DNA of 48,131 nt from assembly GCA_001414345.1 (NCBI GenBank), contig LLCB01000388.1:1-48131 (forward strand), read 5' to 3'. Position numbers and translations under genes: made by a program. Origin of the DNA: Hymenoscyphus infarciens. Taxonomy: Eukaryota > Ascomycota > Leotiomycetes > Helotiales > Helotiaceae. The notes beneath the pieces were generated by a model. It was not told where the DNA came from. It ran no database searches and saw nothing but the letters and a program-made list of their open reading frames with translations. Shown one piece after another: positions 10,628-21,189 of the stretch; the stretch's first letter is position 1; each line of letters starts with the position of its first letter.

Positions 10628-11009
10628 GGCTGCTTACCAATAAAAGTTTCAAGTAACTCTTTTAAGTGTTGTGCTGGTGTTGTTATATATACGCTCAGGG
10701 TTGTCGTAAGACAACACCATAGTTCGCCGAAGATGATCAGAGCCATTTAAATTAGTGGGAATTTCAATTTGTTTTTAGCGGAGGTCACTCTCGCATTGAG
10801 AGATGCTGTCCATATGCAGGACAGATGGGTCCGATTTAGGTCTCGGCATTGCTAAATATCACCCTAGGAGACCTCATGAATCATCGCCCGTAACTAAAAG
10901 CACCTAAAACCTGCCTAAGAAAGACTGGATGCTGGATATCCCACATCACATGTCTTAGTGTGCTCAAGTGAGGCGCGCATCGAGTATCCGACGTGTTATA
11001 TTGGCACTA

Positions 11010-11935
11010 CAGTCAGTTGCGAATTAAGCTTGAATTTTAACGTTTTTTTGTAATCCAAGCGTTTTAAAAAAAGCTCCCTCTCTACTATCTTATTTTGCTC
11101 TTTACTTAATAACAACATATGTTAGTATCCCTTCAGTTATCCTTACACCCCACGTGATTTAGTAGAACGCGGTTCCAACCTCATATTTCCAGCCCTGACG
11201 CGACTAAATATTTAAATCATTATCTTATTCTTTAAACCCTACCAAAGTATATGACGATGTAGAAATTGAATAATGATTTACCTATGATCTTATGTTTAAA
11301 AACCCCTACTAAAAAAGTCCTTAAAAAGAAGGCCTCTTAAGTACGCCCCGTAGACGTGTTTCTTGCTTCAATTCAGATTTTGATATCTTGGCACTCCTAA
11401 ACTGGTTTAGCAGTATCGTAGTTCGAAGCTACCTAGATTTTAGTCTGAAACTACCTTAAATGAGAGTAGTTTTAAACCGGACTGCTGAACGCGTCTGCAC
11501 GTGGGGCGTAAGGATGACTGAAGGGATACTCTAGAAAACAGGAAACGAGAGCTCTATATGTCCTCTATTACTCTATAAACTTTTTATATATAAAATAGAA
11601 GTTTATATTTATATTCTACTTTTTAGAAGGCCTTATCGAGGTAGTGATAAGACCTTATAGGGGTAGTGAAAATTTTTCAAAAAAAAGGGGTTTTTTTTAA
11701 GAATTATCTATTTTTTAGTTTACTTTTGTTATACTTACTTTAAATTAATAAGTAATATAGAAGAGAGATAATTAGATATAGCGCTTCTTTCTAGCTAGGC
11801 CTCGTCTCTTTTAGAGTACTTTTATTTTCTGTCTTCTTAAGAAAAGAGGGAGAAAGCTTTGAAAAAAACCTGAAAAAAAAAAAGCTTAGATTACAAAAAA
11901 AGTGGGCAAATTCAAGCTTAACTCGCAACTCACTG
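11010..11935. mobile_element. 926-bp TIR element flanked by TA (Tc1/mariner-like, non-coding)
   Basis: The left end reads CAGTCAGTTGCGAATTAAGC and the right end is the inverted CAGTGAGTTGCGAGTTAAGC, extending to about 28 bp with two mismatches. TA lies immediately outside both ends (11,008-11,009 and 11,936-11,937), the target duplication of Tc1/mariner-superfamily elements. The interior is AT-rich, without a transposase frame. It is a MITE or deletion derivative, and mismatches such as G/A between the ends fit RIP. Confidence 0.75.
11124..11530. mobile_element. 407-bp TIR element nested inside the 926-bp element
   Basis: AGTATCCCTTCAGTTATCCT at 11,124 is matched by the reverse complement of 11,498-11,530. 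The inverted repeat is about 33 bp and reaches CCCCACGTG, with two mismatches, both C/T-type transitions. It lies wholly within the TA-flanked 926-bp element, so it inserted later. No coding capacity. Superfamily undetermined because the target duplication is unclear. Confidence 0.65.
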
Positions 11936-12561
11936 TATTGGTCCTTTCCACGGAAGGTACTGTTCTAGTAGTTCTTAATACTGGTGAGAAATGCTAGTCT
12001 TGCTGTCATCTCCCTTAGTTTTACACCGGAGTTAGTAACGCGTATACACGTGATGTGTATGGAGAGCCGAAGAGATAACATTATTCTCTACTGTCATGTC
12101 GTGATCATTTGGGGGAGCTGTAGCAGTCAAAGTAGGAATAAGGACCCTTTTTAGAACACCGTTAAAAACCCGTGGTTCACTTATTTTAAACAGAATCATG
12201 CACTCGGTTCGACTCTTGAGTAGCATCATCTTGATGCTCCAGGTGCTATCTTTTGTAACTCGGGCAGGGAGAATTCACGGAAAGTCCAGCCCCCCAGCTT
12301 AGCGAGAGCCACTCCCCACTCCCGAAACTGGTCTATCTACCTCGCCACTTTCACCAGAGGTCCAGGTCTTTGCCTGGCAAGATCTTCTTTTTAGGACAAA
12401 GTCTAAATAGTCTCCGACTTGGCAAGTACAAGTGACGTAGGTAGTAAGTACCACCTTTTCATATCGCATAAACAAAACAATGGAGGATCAGAACTAAACT
12501 GCGAAGTTTTCATTTCTTTTGCGTTATTCATACCTCTTTCCAAATTCTTATTTTTGTCGAA

Positions 12562-14161
12562 ATGGGCGATGAGAGCGAAGGCCAGACGTTGGAGAGTGAC
12601 AGTTCTACTAAAGAAAGTTCCGGAAATAACTGGCAATCTTGGTGAGTTTCTTTCCTGAATATGATGATGGGGAGCTCTTTCTCTCAATATCTGACATCCA
12701 GACAGGCTAATGGTCCTCGGAGCATGGTTTGGAATCATTGCATCATCCGGCTCCCGCTCAACTCTTGGAACATACCAGACTTATGTTCTAGAACATCAAC
12801 TCAAGAATACATCTCCTAGTACAGTAGCATGGATCTTCTCGTTTTATACTTTCAACTCTCTAGCATGGGGTATACTCGTCGGACCAGCAGTTGATACTTA
12901 TGGGTCACGATGGCAACTGTTGGGTGGAAGTGTTATTCTATGTCTGGCATTCTTTTTGGTTGGGGAATGCAAGGAGTTTTGGCATTGTAAGGCTTGAATC
13001 GTCTCTTTTTTTGATGGAGGCTGCTGACCAGTTGAAGTTTTCATCGTCATAGGACTCCTTGGTGGTACAGGCTCATGTTTTGTGCATACGACCTGCTACA
13101 CAACAATTGGACACTGGTTTGAGAAGAGGCGTGCCACTGCCTCGGGATTTGCAGCTACAGGTAGCTCTATTGGCGGGGTGATATTCATTCTTACGATACA
13201 AGCTTTAATTCCCAAAGTTGGTTTCGCATGGAGTGCTCGGGTGATGGCATTCATTATGTTGCTTTGTAAGTACCCGTGTGAAACTCTCCGTATCAATGTT
13301 CTAACTGTTTGCATAGTGTGTGCCTTATGCAATCTGCTTGTGCGTTCCAAGAAATTCCAACGCATGGATACAGAGTCTTGGAAGCCCTCTCTTAAGATAT
13401 TCAAGTCTCCAACTCTCAGTTTAACAGCGGCGGGAATATGGTTTCTTGAATGGGGTATGTCCAAACTGCACTTCAGTTCTCGGCTAACGTATCAAAGGCT
13501 ATTTCGTACCAACTGGCTATTTATCTAGCTATGCACTTGCCCACGGCTTTAGTGTTCCTCTTTCCTACCAAATTCTGGCCATCTTCTTTGCGAGGTACGT
13601 CGTTACTTCCTTTCAATTGTTAAACTTTGCATACTAACAAGTCGAACCCAGTGCTTTCTTCGGTCGTTGGATTCCAGGTATCGTAGCTGATAAACTAGGC
13701 TGTTTCAACACCCTCATCCTAACGATCCTGTTTTGTACCATACTTCCATTTGCCCTTTGGCTTCAAGTTGGTGACTCGACCGCTCTCTTAGTACTTTTCG
13801 CAATATTATTTGGCTTTTGGAGTGCATGTGATACGAGTCTCACTCCACCTTGTCTTGGCCAGTTATGTGAGACAAAAGATTACGGGAGATATTACGCAGG
13901 CGCATATGCCGTCTCTAGTTTTGCGTACGTACAGAATAAACACTCCCTCGAAACTCGGAACTTGTGACAATTGACGGCTAACGTGAACCTATTTTCAGTC
14001 CACTCACATCGCTCCCTATTGCAGGTGCACTTATTACCGCTTGTGGGGGTGCCTATTATGGTGTGATTATTTTCACGGGATTGAATTATGGAGCAGCCGG
14101 GCTCTGCTTCACTGCTGCGAGAGTAAGGAGTGTAGGCTGGAGCTTGAAACAGAAATTTTGA
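12562..14161 (+). CDS. MFS transporter, monocarboxylate-transporter-like
   Basis: Exons 12,562-12,641, 12,706-12,986, 13,038-13,265, 13,317-13,454, 13,498-13,594, 13,652-13,924 and 13,999-14,161 give 419 residues in consistent phase. The protein has 11-12 hydrophobic segments. Landmarks: SSGSRSTLGTYQTYVLE at the first helix-loop, GPAVDTYGSRW (the loop 2-3 D-x-x-G-x-R motif), GLLGGTGSCFVHT, HWFEKRRATASGFAATGSS, EWGYFVPTGYLSSYA at helix 7, and FFGRWIPGIVADKLG at loop 8-9. This is the layout of fungal monocarboxylate-porter-like MFS proteins at the plasma membrane; the substrate cannot be read from sequence. Introns 2 (12,987-13,037) and 4 (13,455-13,497, only 43 bp) must end in AAG to keep frame. 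Intron 2 also has a CAG six bases earlier that would insert two residues. No obvious partner gene. Confidence 0.88.
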
Positions 14162-15500
14162 AAGGGGTACCTTACACGAATTCGATAACCAGAAGACGTC
14201 TTCAAAAGAGAGTTTGATATACTAGAGCTTTTTATCTACTTGAGCTTTAGAAAATCAAGTAAAGCATGTAAATAATGTAAATAATGAAACAGAACCCGAA
14301 CAAGTAATATTGTCGGTTGGCACGTATCTTGAAACGTATTATAGCTTAATCTTTAATTCTTGGTATAAGAAAGAAAGGAGTAAATCTCTATAGATTATTT
14401 ATCTCTATAAATTTTACGATTAGGTTTAGTCTTTTAAGTTCGTTATTACTAGTAAAGTAGGACTAAAGTAGCTAGAGATAGAATTCCGGTGTTTTCGGGG
14501 CATTTTCGGTTCAAAATGAGCTAAACTCCTAGTTGCATACCTTTAACGTCTCTTTGTTAAATAACTATAAATATTCTAAATGTTATATAGATAACTGCTA
14601 ATAATATTTGAAAATTAAAAATTCTTAACATACTATAGCTCAAGAGTTGTTTATGTACAAATATCTAACGCTATAAAGTCAGAGAGAAAGTGAGTTTTGG
14701 TGTAAAAAGGTAGGTCCAGGGTATTACTCCCCCCTCCATATATACCCTTTTTTGTCATCTAAAAGTGATCGTGGGGAAGGCCATCTGCCCAATCACAACA
14801 ACCAAGCTCCAAACCTCGCGAAGCTCACTATCAATTCATGCTTTCCTCCCTCTACATATCGCATCGTCTTGTAAAAACAAGCAGTTGGTGACTAGGGACG
14901 CGTTCTTCTGTCGCCTATGCTAGGTGGGAAATTATAAAAGGTATGTACCTACTCCTATCGATTAATCCCTTCTCTTCTCAATCAATCTACTCAGTACCAA
15001 CCTTGCCACGAATTCTCTTTCTTTCATAACTTTCTTCCCTGTCCCTTAACACAGCCACCTTTCCCTCATTCGTCACATTTGTTTCTGTTGCACATCGCGA
15101 GTTCTGGTTCGCCACTAACCTTTGCTTTGTTGCTCATCGCAACTCCGGGAGCTGGTTACCGGTGTTTTAGATGTGTGGCAAAGTTAAATGTACGGGTCGA
15201 TTTCGGTCATGTGATGTACGTCGTCGTGCTTGAGTGTTGAGAGTTCGGCCAATTGATAATCACACTCTCTGCTTGTCTAAGAATTTTGTTGAGTTATCGG
15301 TTCTTCGTTGGGTAAGCCAGTGGAAAATATCAGCCACTCACGTGCCACCTACCTTTAATCCGATTTTCTCCTTCGAAAATCGTGAGAGAAAGTTAGGGTA
15401 CGCCGTACTTAGAAGGGTGTTTGGGTATGCAATTTAATGCTACAGCATTTTTTACGAGAAGATTCCAAAATCACCTGGGTTGCCACCTAATTGAAGATAT
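14162..15500. other. Gene-free AT-rich intergenic region
   Basis: No supportable gene. 14,220-14,720 is AT-rich; its right part (14,660-14,720, GCTATAAAG...TTTTGGTGT) vaguely resembles the right end of the 34,494-34,942 element and may be an old relative. 15,081-15,100 and 15,125-15,140 hold two inverted copies of the box that defines the tandem array at 33.5-36.4 kb. No tRNA or rRNA was seen. Confidence 0.5.
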
Positions 15501-17346
15501 TCAAATATTCCCCCTTCTCAAAAAGGAATTCAGAATATCCACGTATTTTGCCCTCAAATACTCGCACAAGTTCTTCCCCAACCCATCATACGTGGTCGTC
15601 GCATTCTACCAATTTACCATTATACTCCGGCACAGGCAATTGAATGATCTTGGGAATTGCTAGGAACGACCGAAGCAATTCGCCATTCCCATTCGTCATC
15701 TTCGCGAAAAAAAAAATCCAAATTTGCTTCCGAAGCTTTGTCCCCTGATCCTCCAAGGACACGGAATCCAAGAGGGGCAACGTGTTGTCCGGCGGAAAGT
15801 CGAGAGCTCTACGGGATTTTGAGTTTCGTAGGACCATTGGCGAGTGCTATAAAGTTCCATGGCTGGCGATGGAGCCACATCGACTGTTCTGTTATCCTAC
15901 ATCAATTTTACTTGTTACCTGGCGATTGACTTCCCTTTCGGGTTGTGGGAGCAGAGCAGCCCACTACTCATAAAAGTCCTTTCCAGCACTTTGTCGAATA
16001 TCATTTTCTATGGTAGCACCAGGACAAGATTGCAAGAAATTCTCCAAGCACCATCTATTGAAAGCCAGTACTTCCATTATCTTTTATGACGAGAGATCGA
16101 TCTTTCGTCTGTGCGAAGACACGGAAATCGACTGTTGCGACATCTTGATTTCTAGGGTCTTCGGGGCAGTAGCCGTTAAGTGTGAATTTGAGACAGGAGA
16201 AACAATCTATATTCTTGCTCATCGAAGCTCGAACTTGTTTCTCCGTCTAGTCTGCTTTTTGCTCGAGATCGAGTCCTTCGTGAAGGAAGTGGAATTCGGC
16301 TGTAAGACCGACTTTTGTTGTGGTCGGTGGTGGTTTTCCTTTAATGCCTGTGACGAGCACTCGATCTTTTCCTTCTTGCGTCATTCTGATGCCCTCAAGC
16401 ACTGCTACCGCATCAGAGCCGTAGTACTGTGGACCTTGGATTTCATAGAGGAGTTGTGATGAGACGGTGCCAACTGCCAACTGATATTTCACCCTCAGTT
16501 CCTGGCTCTTTGATGATGGCGCAGCTTCCGTCGGCAAATATCTCTGCCATTGGGAATCTAATATTCTCGTATCCATCAAAAAGGTCTTTGAATCCGGAAT
16601 AAAAGCCCCCACAAACATAGGACGAGCACTCAATCAATGCCCGGTAATCGGAGAACCAGCTACTTGATCGAAATCTTTGTCTCTGTTCCAACCATGCCAC
16701 CACATGGAGGCTCCAATTGTTGGAGCAGCATCTGCCACACGTCCGCTTATTACTATGTCTGCGCCTTGTCTTAGAGCTTCAGCAATACCAGCCCCACCAA
16801 GGTAGCATCAATTACAAGTCAGTGCAACTCCAACTTTAGAAATAGATATACTAACTGTGCAGCCACTGGATCAAACCCCCAATCCTTCAACTCCCCCCAA
16901 AACAAATATTCGCAAACTTCTCACCCTCTTCAAGAAGTTTATTCACAACATCAAGTACCTCATCACCTTGAATTCAAGCAACCTTCAACTTCCCATCCAA
17001 CCCAGCTTCCTTGATCGCTTTCACCACCTCCTTAGCCAGCATCTCCGCATCACTGGCCCTAGCGTTGACTGCCAATTTGATATTCTTCTCAGCAAATATT
17101 AGTAAAGCGGGTGTCAATTTCGCCATAAAGGATGCCATAAAGGATGGATCAAAAAGCCCTTGTCGGTCTGAGGTGTCGCATTTTGCGAGGATGGCTGATT
17201 TTGCTGCTCCATGCCAAGACATCGTGCACTCGCTCATCCACTTACCAACAATGACATCGACGTCGTATTATGAGAGGGAGCAGATCGCACGTTGGCGGAC
17301 GGTGAATCTACCTGAAGCCCTGGCGATACGGACTTGCCGTTTACCT
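15501..17346 (-). pseudogene. AtuA-family (acyclic terpene utilisation, DUF1446) pseudogene
   Basis: Family blocks run in order on the minus strand: VRIARASGRF (17,330), DVDVIVGKWMSECTMSWHG, LFDPSFMASFMAKLTPAL, IKLAVNARASDAEMLAKEVV, GGAGIAEALRQGADIV, ALIECSSYVCGGFYSGFKD, TVSSQLLYEIQGP, KGKPPPTTTKVGLTA, TVDFRVFAQT, ENFLQSCPGATIE, and the C-terminus YDGLGKNLCEYLRAKYVD ending TGA at 15,501. Lesions include TAA at 17,268, TGA for the Trp before IQGDEV (16,974), TAG at 16,247 and 15,964, a lost G near 16,895, a frameshift near 16,640, a 7-bp tandem duplication (GCCAACT twice, 16,469-16,482) and loss of six residues after GLTA. Bacterial AtuA acts in citronellol/geraniol catabolism; fungal members are poorly characterised. 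Clearly dead; the identity is firm, the original substrate is not. Confidence 0.9.
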
Positions 17347-17824
17347 GGATATTTTCACCCGTTTCGATCATGTTGGATGGTTTTGATTTGAATTGAAGAT
17401 GTTGAAGCATAGTCACCAACTTCAAGCAATTAATCTTCGAGCACACATGTCACCATACCCTCTAGCACTATCCTGGAAGACTGGTACTTCCCGTTTTGCA
17501 GCGCGATGGCTCTCAACATGACTTTCAAGGCTCGGGAAAGATTGACAGAATTAGAGGTTGACTCGCTGTGGACAGTGGAACTCGACGTACATAAATATGG
17601 AGGCGGTACAGGGGTTACACGCTAAAACATGTGGTTGTCCGCCCTCTGGAACCCCAAGAGTCTCCAGGGAGTGATCATTTTTGAGTCAGTTCAATATGCC
17701 TTTTCCGGCGTCATTCTTTACGAAAAGTTTCCTTACAGTCTCAGCTAGTATTGAAGGCTTTGTCAACTCCTTCTTTATACCCTTTTCCATCAAACTACCC
17801 GAGTGCACAAGAGATCTCCATACT
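17347..17824. other. Spacer between AtuA and hydrolase relics
   Basis: About 480 bp with short, broken frames on both strands. No family resemblance was recognised. It may contain the 5' end of the AtuA relic (its true start codon was not found) and the 3' flank of the hydrolase relic. Confidence 0.4.
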
Positions 17825-18240
17825 TCAAATCCTGCTCGTCATCGGCTTCCTCTCCAAAACGAATTCAAATCCTTTGTGTAAATTTTTATGGAATAAGGCA
17901 ATTGGCTCTGTTAAGTGTTCTGAAGGATATGCCCAGAAAAAAAGTGGGGATTACCTTCATACTCACCATAGAGGTTCGGCACACTATTCCTTGTCAGTTC
18001 AAATTTTACAAGCCAGAGTCGTGAAAAGAGGTTTCTCACCCGGCATTATTTAGAGCATCTCGAAGTTGTCTTCCGCCATCTCTTAACGTATCTTGATTGC
18101 AAACGACTAGATAAATCGGAGGTAGATCTTTCAATGTCGGATGTAGGAGTATGGAGGCACATGGATCTTTAGGAACAGCCCATAGGCATCTATTCTCGTT
18201 GGCAAGAGCGAAAATACTAGAACGGCGTCCGATATCTTAC
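17825..18240 (-). pseudogene. Alpha/beta-hydrolase-3 (lipase/esterase-like) C-terminal fragment
   Basis: The minus-strand frame IFALANENRCLWAVPKDP, LHPTLKDLPPIYLVVCNQD, TLRDGGRQLRDALNNAG continues across a still-good intron (17,983-18,039: donor GTGAGA, branch CTGAC, acceptor ATAG). It then reads VPNLYGEYEGNPHFFWAYPS and stops at 17,825. DxLRDxG supplies the catalytic Asp and GNPHFFW the catalytic His of hormone-sensitive-lipase-type hydrolases. The oxyanion HGGG and the nucleophile GDSAG half is missing, so the protein cannot work. The surviving 130 residues are open, so decay by truncation seems recent relative to AtuA. Confidence 0.8.
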
Positions 18241-18317
18241 CAAAGAACTTTTTCATAGCCGGAGCCGTGTTGACGGTATGCTGTGCGTGCTCATCATAAC
18301 CTGTTTACTTCTCCTTA

Positions 18318-18949
18318 ATTCCAGTGGAGAATATAATTCTCGGTGAGGGACGAGCATTCGAAATTGCATAAGGTCGTTTAGGGCCAGGTCGAATCCATCA
18401 TTGTATAAGATTGATTGGACAATGCGAGCGCGCCTACGAATTAGCACTCATCCGTTGTATACACACCCGAAAAGCACCACAGGGAAAATCAATTAGTTCC
18501 TTAGACTCAAATATCAAAAGGATCGCTCAAATGAGATTAGAAATCGATCAAGCTCGTCAAGTGGTTCTCAATACCGCAGACGCGATGGATATCTCCTTAG
18601 GAATAAAGCCAGACGATATACGATTGCTCAGAGCAAGATTTTGGTTCCAAAAATAGCGACGAGGGTTATTGATAAGTGCAAGCAGATTTATGGTAGTCAG
18701 GGGCTAATACAACGTACTCCTTTGCCGGAGATGTAGACGTATGCGAGGTTTGTGAGGATTACTGATAGACCAGATAGTACACGTAGACATCAGGTCGGGG
18801 GGGGGGATGAGTTGAAGACCGCTGCGGAGTTCAAGAAAAGGAGTAAGGTGTATAGAAGCAGGTATATTCAGTTGGCCAAGGAGAAGGGGGTTGAAGTCGA
18901 GGCGTTCCATAGGGTTGCACTCGGAAGTGTAGTATTAGAAGTTGCTTGA
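18318..18949 (+). pseudogene. Acyl-CoA dehydrogenase C-terminal fragment
   Basis: The plus strand reads IPVENIILGEGRAFEIA, stop (TAA 18,369), GRLGPGRIHHCIRLIGQ, ERAYELALIRCIHTRKAPQG, RIAQMRLEIDQARQVVLNTA. A frameshift follows near 18,600, then TIAQSKILVPKIATRVIDK and QIYGSQGLIQRTPLPEM. A TAG replaces Trp (18,734), then TYARFVRITDRPDSTRRHQ and the C-terminal ELKTAAEFKKR, ending at 18,949. This is the C-terminal helical domain of ACAD10/11-like acyl-CoA dehydrogenases, which oxidise acyl-CoA with FAD. The N-terminal and beta domains are absent. It ends 23 bp before the Copia LTR. Both stops fit G/C-to-A/T change. Confidence 0.88.
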
Positions 18950-18972
18950 AATCCTAGAATTTATTTTAATAC

Positions 18973-19147
18973 TATGGCGATTACAGAAGCTATATCGAGA
19001 GCATAGGATGAGCAAAGTAAAGTTAAAGTAGATGCTTAATTCCTAGAACTATAGGAGAGAGTATAAGGCTTTAAATACTATACTCCTTACTTAAAAGGTA
19101 GAGAATATTAAGTAATCCTTTATCTAACCTATCTTTATCCTATAATA
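18973..19147 (-). repeat. Copia 3' LTR (left copy)
   Basis: 175 bp, aligned end-to-end with 29,275-29,449. Its outermost 40-50 bp keep ancestral bases (TATGGCGATTACAGAAGC) that are changed to TATAACGATTATAAAAGC in the right copy. The inner half is the reverse: the right copy keeps GGTGGAGATT where this one has GGTAGAGAAT. Confidence 0.93.
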
Positions 19148-19249
19148 TACCCCTTAAATGACCTTTCCTAATTAGGAAAGCGTCGTTTACTATATACACG
19201 GATTTAATAACCTAAACTCTTTCTTTTCTTTTTATAACTTCCTTAAAAC

Positions 19250-20860
19250 TCTTCTACTACTACTAGACTACTATAGCGCGCGCTACCTAATAAAAGACTA
19301 TAGTATAAAGCTTATATTTACCTTTTCTAAGCTCTTATATTAACTAAAATAGCCTCTTTTCTAGATCTCTTATCTTCTAGATAATAAGACCTCTACGAAT
19401 AATAGCTCTATACTTATTTATAAGTATTATAAAGCTAAAGTTTATAAAGATAATATTAATAAAGAAAGTATTAAATATATAATTAATAGATTAGAACCTA
19501 GGTATTATTCTTTTAAGTATATTAATCTTTATTCTATACTTTAGCTAACTATATAAGAATATCGAATATTAAATCCCTTATATATTTCCTCTTCTAGTCT
19601 AGTTATACTTTAGAGTAGTATACTTAGTAGATTTTATACTATTAACGTCTCTAAGAACGAGCTAGAGAAGTTAGTAGTTATAAGCTCTAATTAATATTAA
19701 GCCTCTAAAGATAGTTCTAAACCTAAAAAACTTCTTAAAGAGCTTCTAGCTATTAATACTAAGCTCTTAAACAAACTTTCTAGTAATAACGTCGAGTACT
19801 TAACTATTAGTAGTAAGGGCTTACTTACTACGCCTTCTATTAAGAAAGGTTATTCTAATATTTCGAATTTTTAAGAAGCTTCTTATAAGAGCTATATTAC
19901 TTCTATAGTAGCTAGTAAATTAACTAGTTACTACTATAATATAGAATCTAAAAAAGTTATATACTATTTTAACTATACTATTAGATACTCTTATAAAGCG
20001 TTACTAAGTATCTATCTCTCTTTTATAATTACTTTAACTAAAAATCTTAAGAAATGTTAAACTAATATTAGTAATAAAGTTTATATAAAGCTTTATTTAG
20101 TTAGTTCTTTACTTCTTATTTTATTTCCTTAACTAATTTTATAGATTTAGAAGTAGAAGAAGTTATATAGTATAATCTATATAGGTCTTAAATAGAGTTT
20201 TAGAAGCTCTTAGTTATCCTTAGTTCTAAACTATACTTATTACTATAAAGAGCCTAATAGTTTTTAAGGTTCTACTTCTAATAATAAACTAGATAGTAAT
20301 ACTTCTAAGGTTTTAAAGTATAATAACTATATTCCTAAGAGTACTTCTTTTATTACTTTTATTTTAAATAGTACTCTACTTATAAGAACTAATACTTATA
20401 GTTAAGCTAAGAGCTAGAGTACTTCTTATAAGAGTTCTACTATTTATAATAAAAACAATACCTCTCTCTCTAAGTAGTAAAAGTCTACTTAAAAGCCTCT
20501 AAAGGTTCTTTTAAAAAGCTATTCTAAAAAATCTATTCTAAAGTCTATTCTAAGAAAGACTATTTTAAAGAAAACTACTCTTATAAAGTTAGTTTCTAAG
20601 AAGTTATCTTCTAAGAAGCTTACTAATAACTATTCTAAGTGTTCTTTAAAGGGCTATAAGTGTAAAAAGGATATTTCTAAGAGTAAGAAGTCTAAGAATA
20701 ATAATAGTAATAATAAGTTTAATAATATTAATCTTAGTAATACTCTTAATAAAATAGGTATAGTACTTACTACTCTTAGTAAAACTATTTCTAAGTATTA
20801 AAAGAAGTACTATTAGTTAGTTAATATACTTTATATTTATATAGTAGTAGTTAGTTCTTT
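19250..20860 (+). pseudogene. Long ORF relic antisense to Copia pol (unknown protein)
   Basis: The plus-strand translation is protein-like and interrupted almost only where Gln or Trp codons would stand. Examples are NVSKNELEKLVVISSN, KPKKLLKELLAINTKLLN, VEYLTISSKGLLTTPSIKKG and, near 20,500-20,700, a Lys/Ser-rich stretch ending YSKCSLKGYKCKKD, a short Cys cluster reminiscent of DNA- or nucleic-acid-binding C-x2-C...C motifs. It lies between RNase H and the 3' LTR and runs against pol. No family was recognised. It could be an accessory retrotransposon gene or a captured host gene. Boundaries are approximate. Confidence 0.5.
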
Positions 20861-21189
20861 TAAAACTTTATATTTATATTTAATAACGCTCTCTAGAAGA
20901 GTCTTATAATACTTAATTACTAAGTATATAATAATTAAATAAATAAATAAAATCTAAAATAAGCTTATAATACTCTTTAAATAATTATAATATAAAAAAG
21001 AATAAAACTTCTTAAAAATATATAAGTAAAATAATAAAATAAAGTATAATAATATATAAAAAATAATAGAGAGCGTTATTTACTATTCTAAAAGAGCGTT
21101 TTTAATCTAAAAATACAGTTTTAACCTAAAATTTAATATACTTTTACCTTTTAAGAGAGTGTTTTACTAAGTAAATAAGTATCTTAGAA

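Larger units (their letters stand above)
10628..12561. other. Gene-free intergenic region between EPT-like and MFS genes
   Basis: Almost 1.9 kb without a supportable gene. 11,010-11,935 is occupied by a TIR element with another nested in it (separate entries). 10,628-11,009 is the upstream region of the EPT-like gene. 11,936-12,561 contains stop-rich sequence and the presumed MFS promoter, with no RNA gene or repeat seen. Confidence 0.6.

Noticed and set aside
15234..16459. Plus-strand open frames over the AtuA region
   Set aside because: They are antisense shadows. The minus strand carries an ordered series of AtuA blocks, while these frames show no family resemblance.
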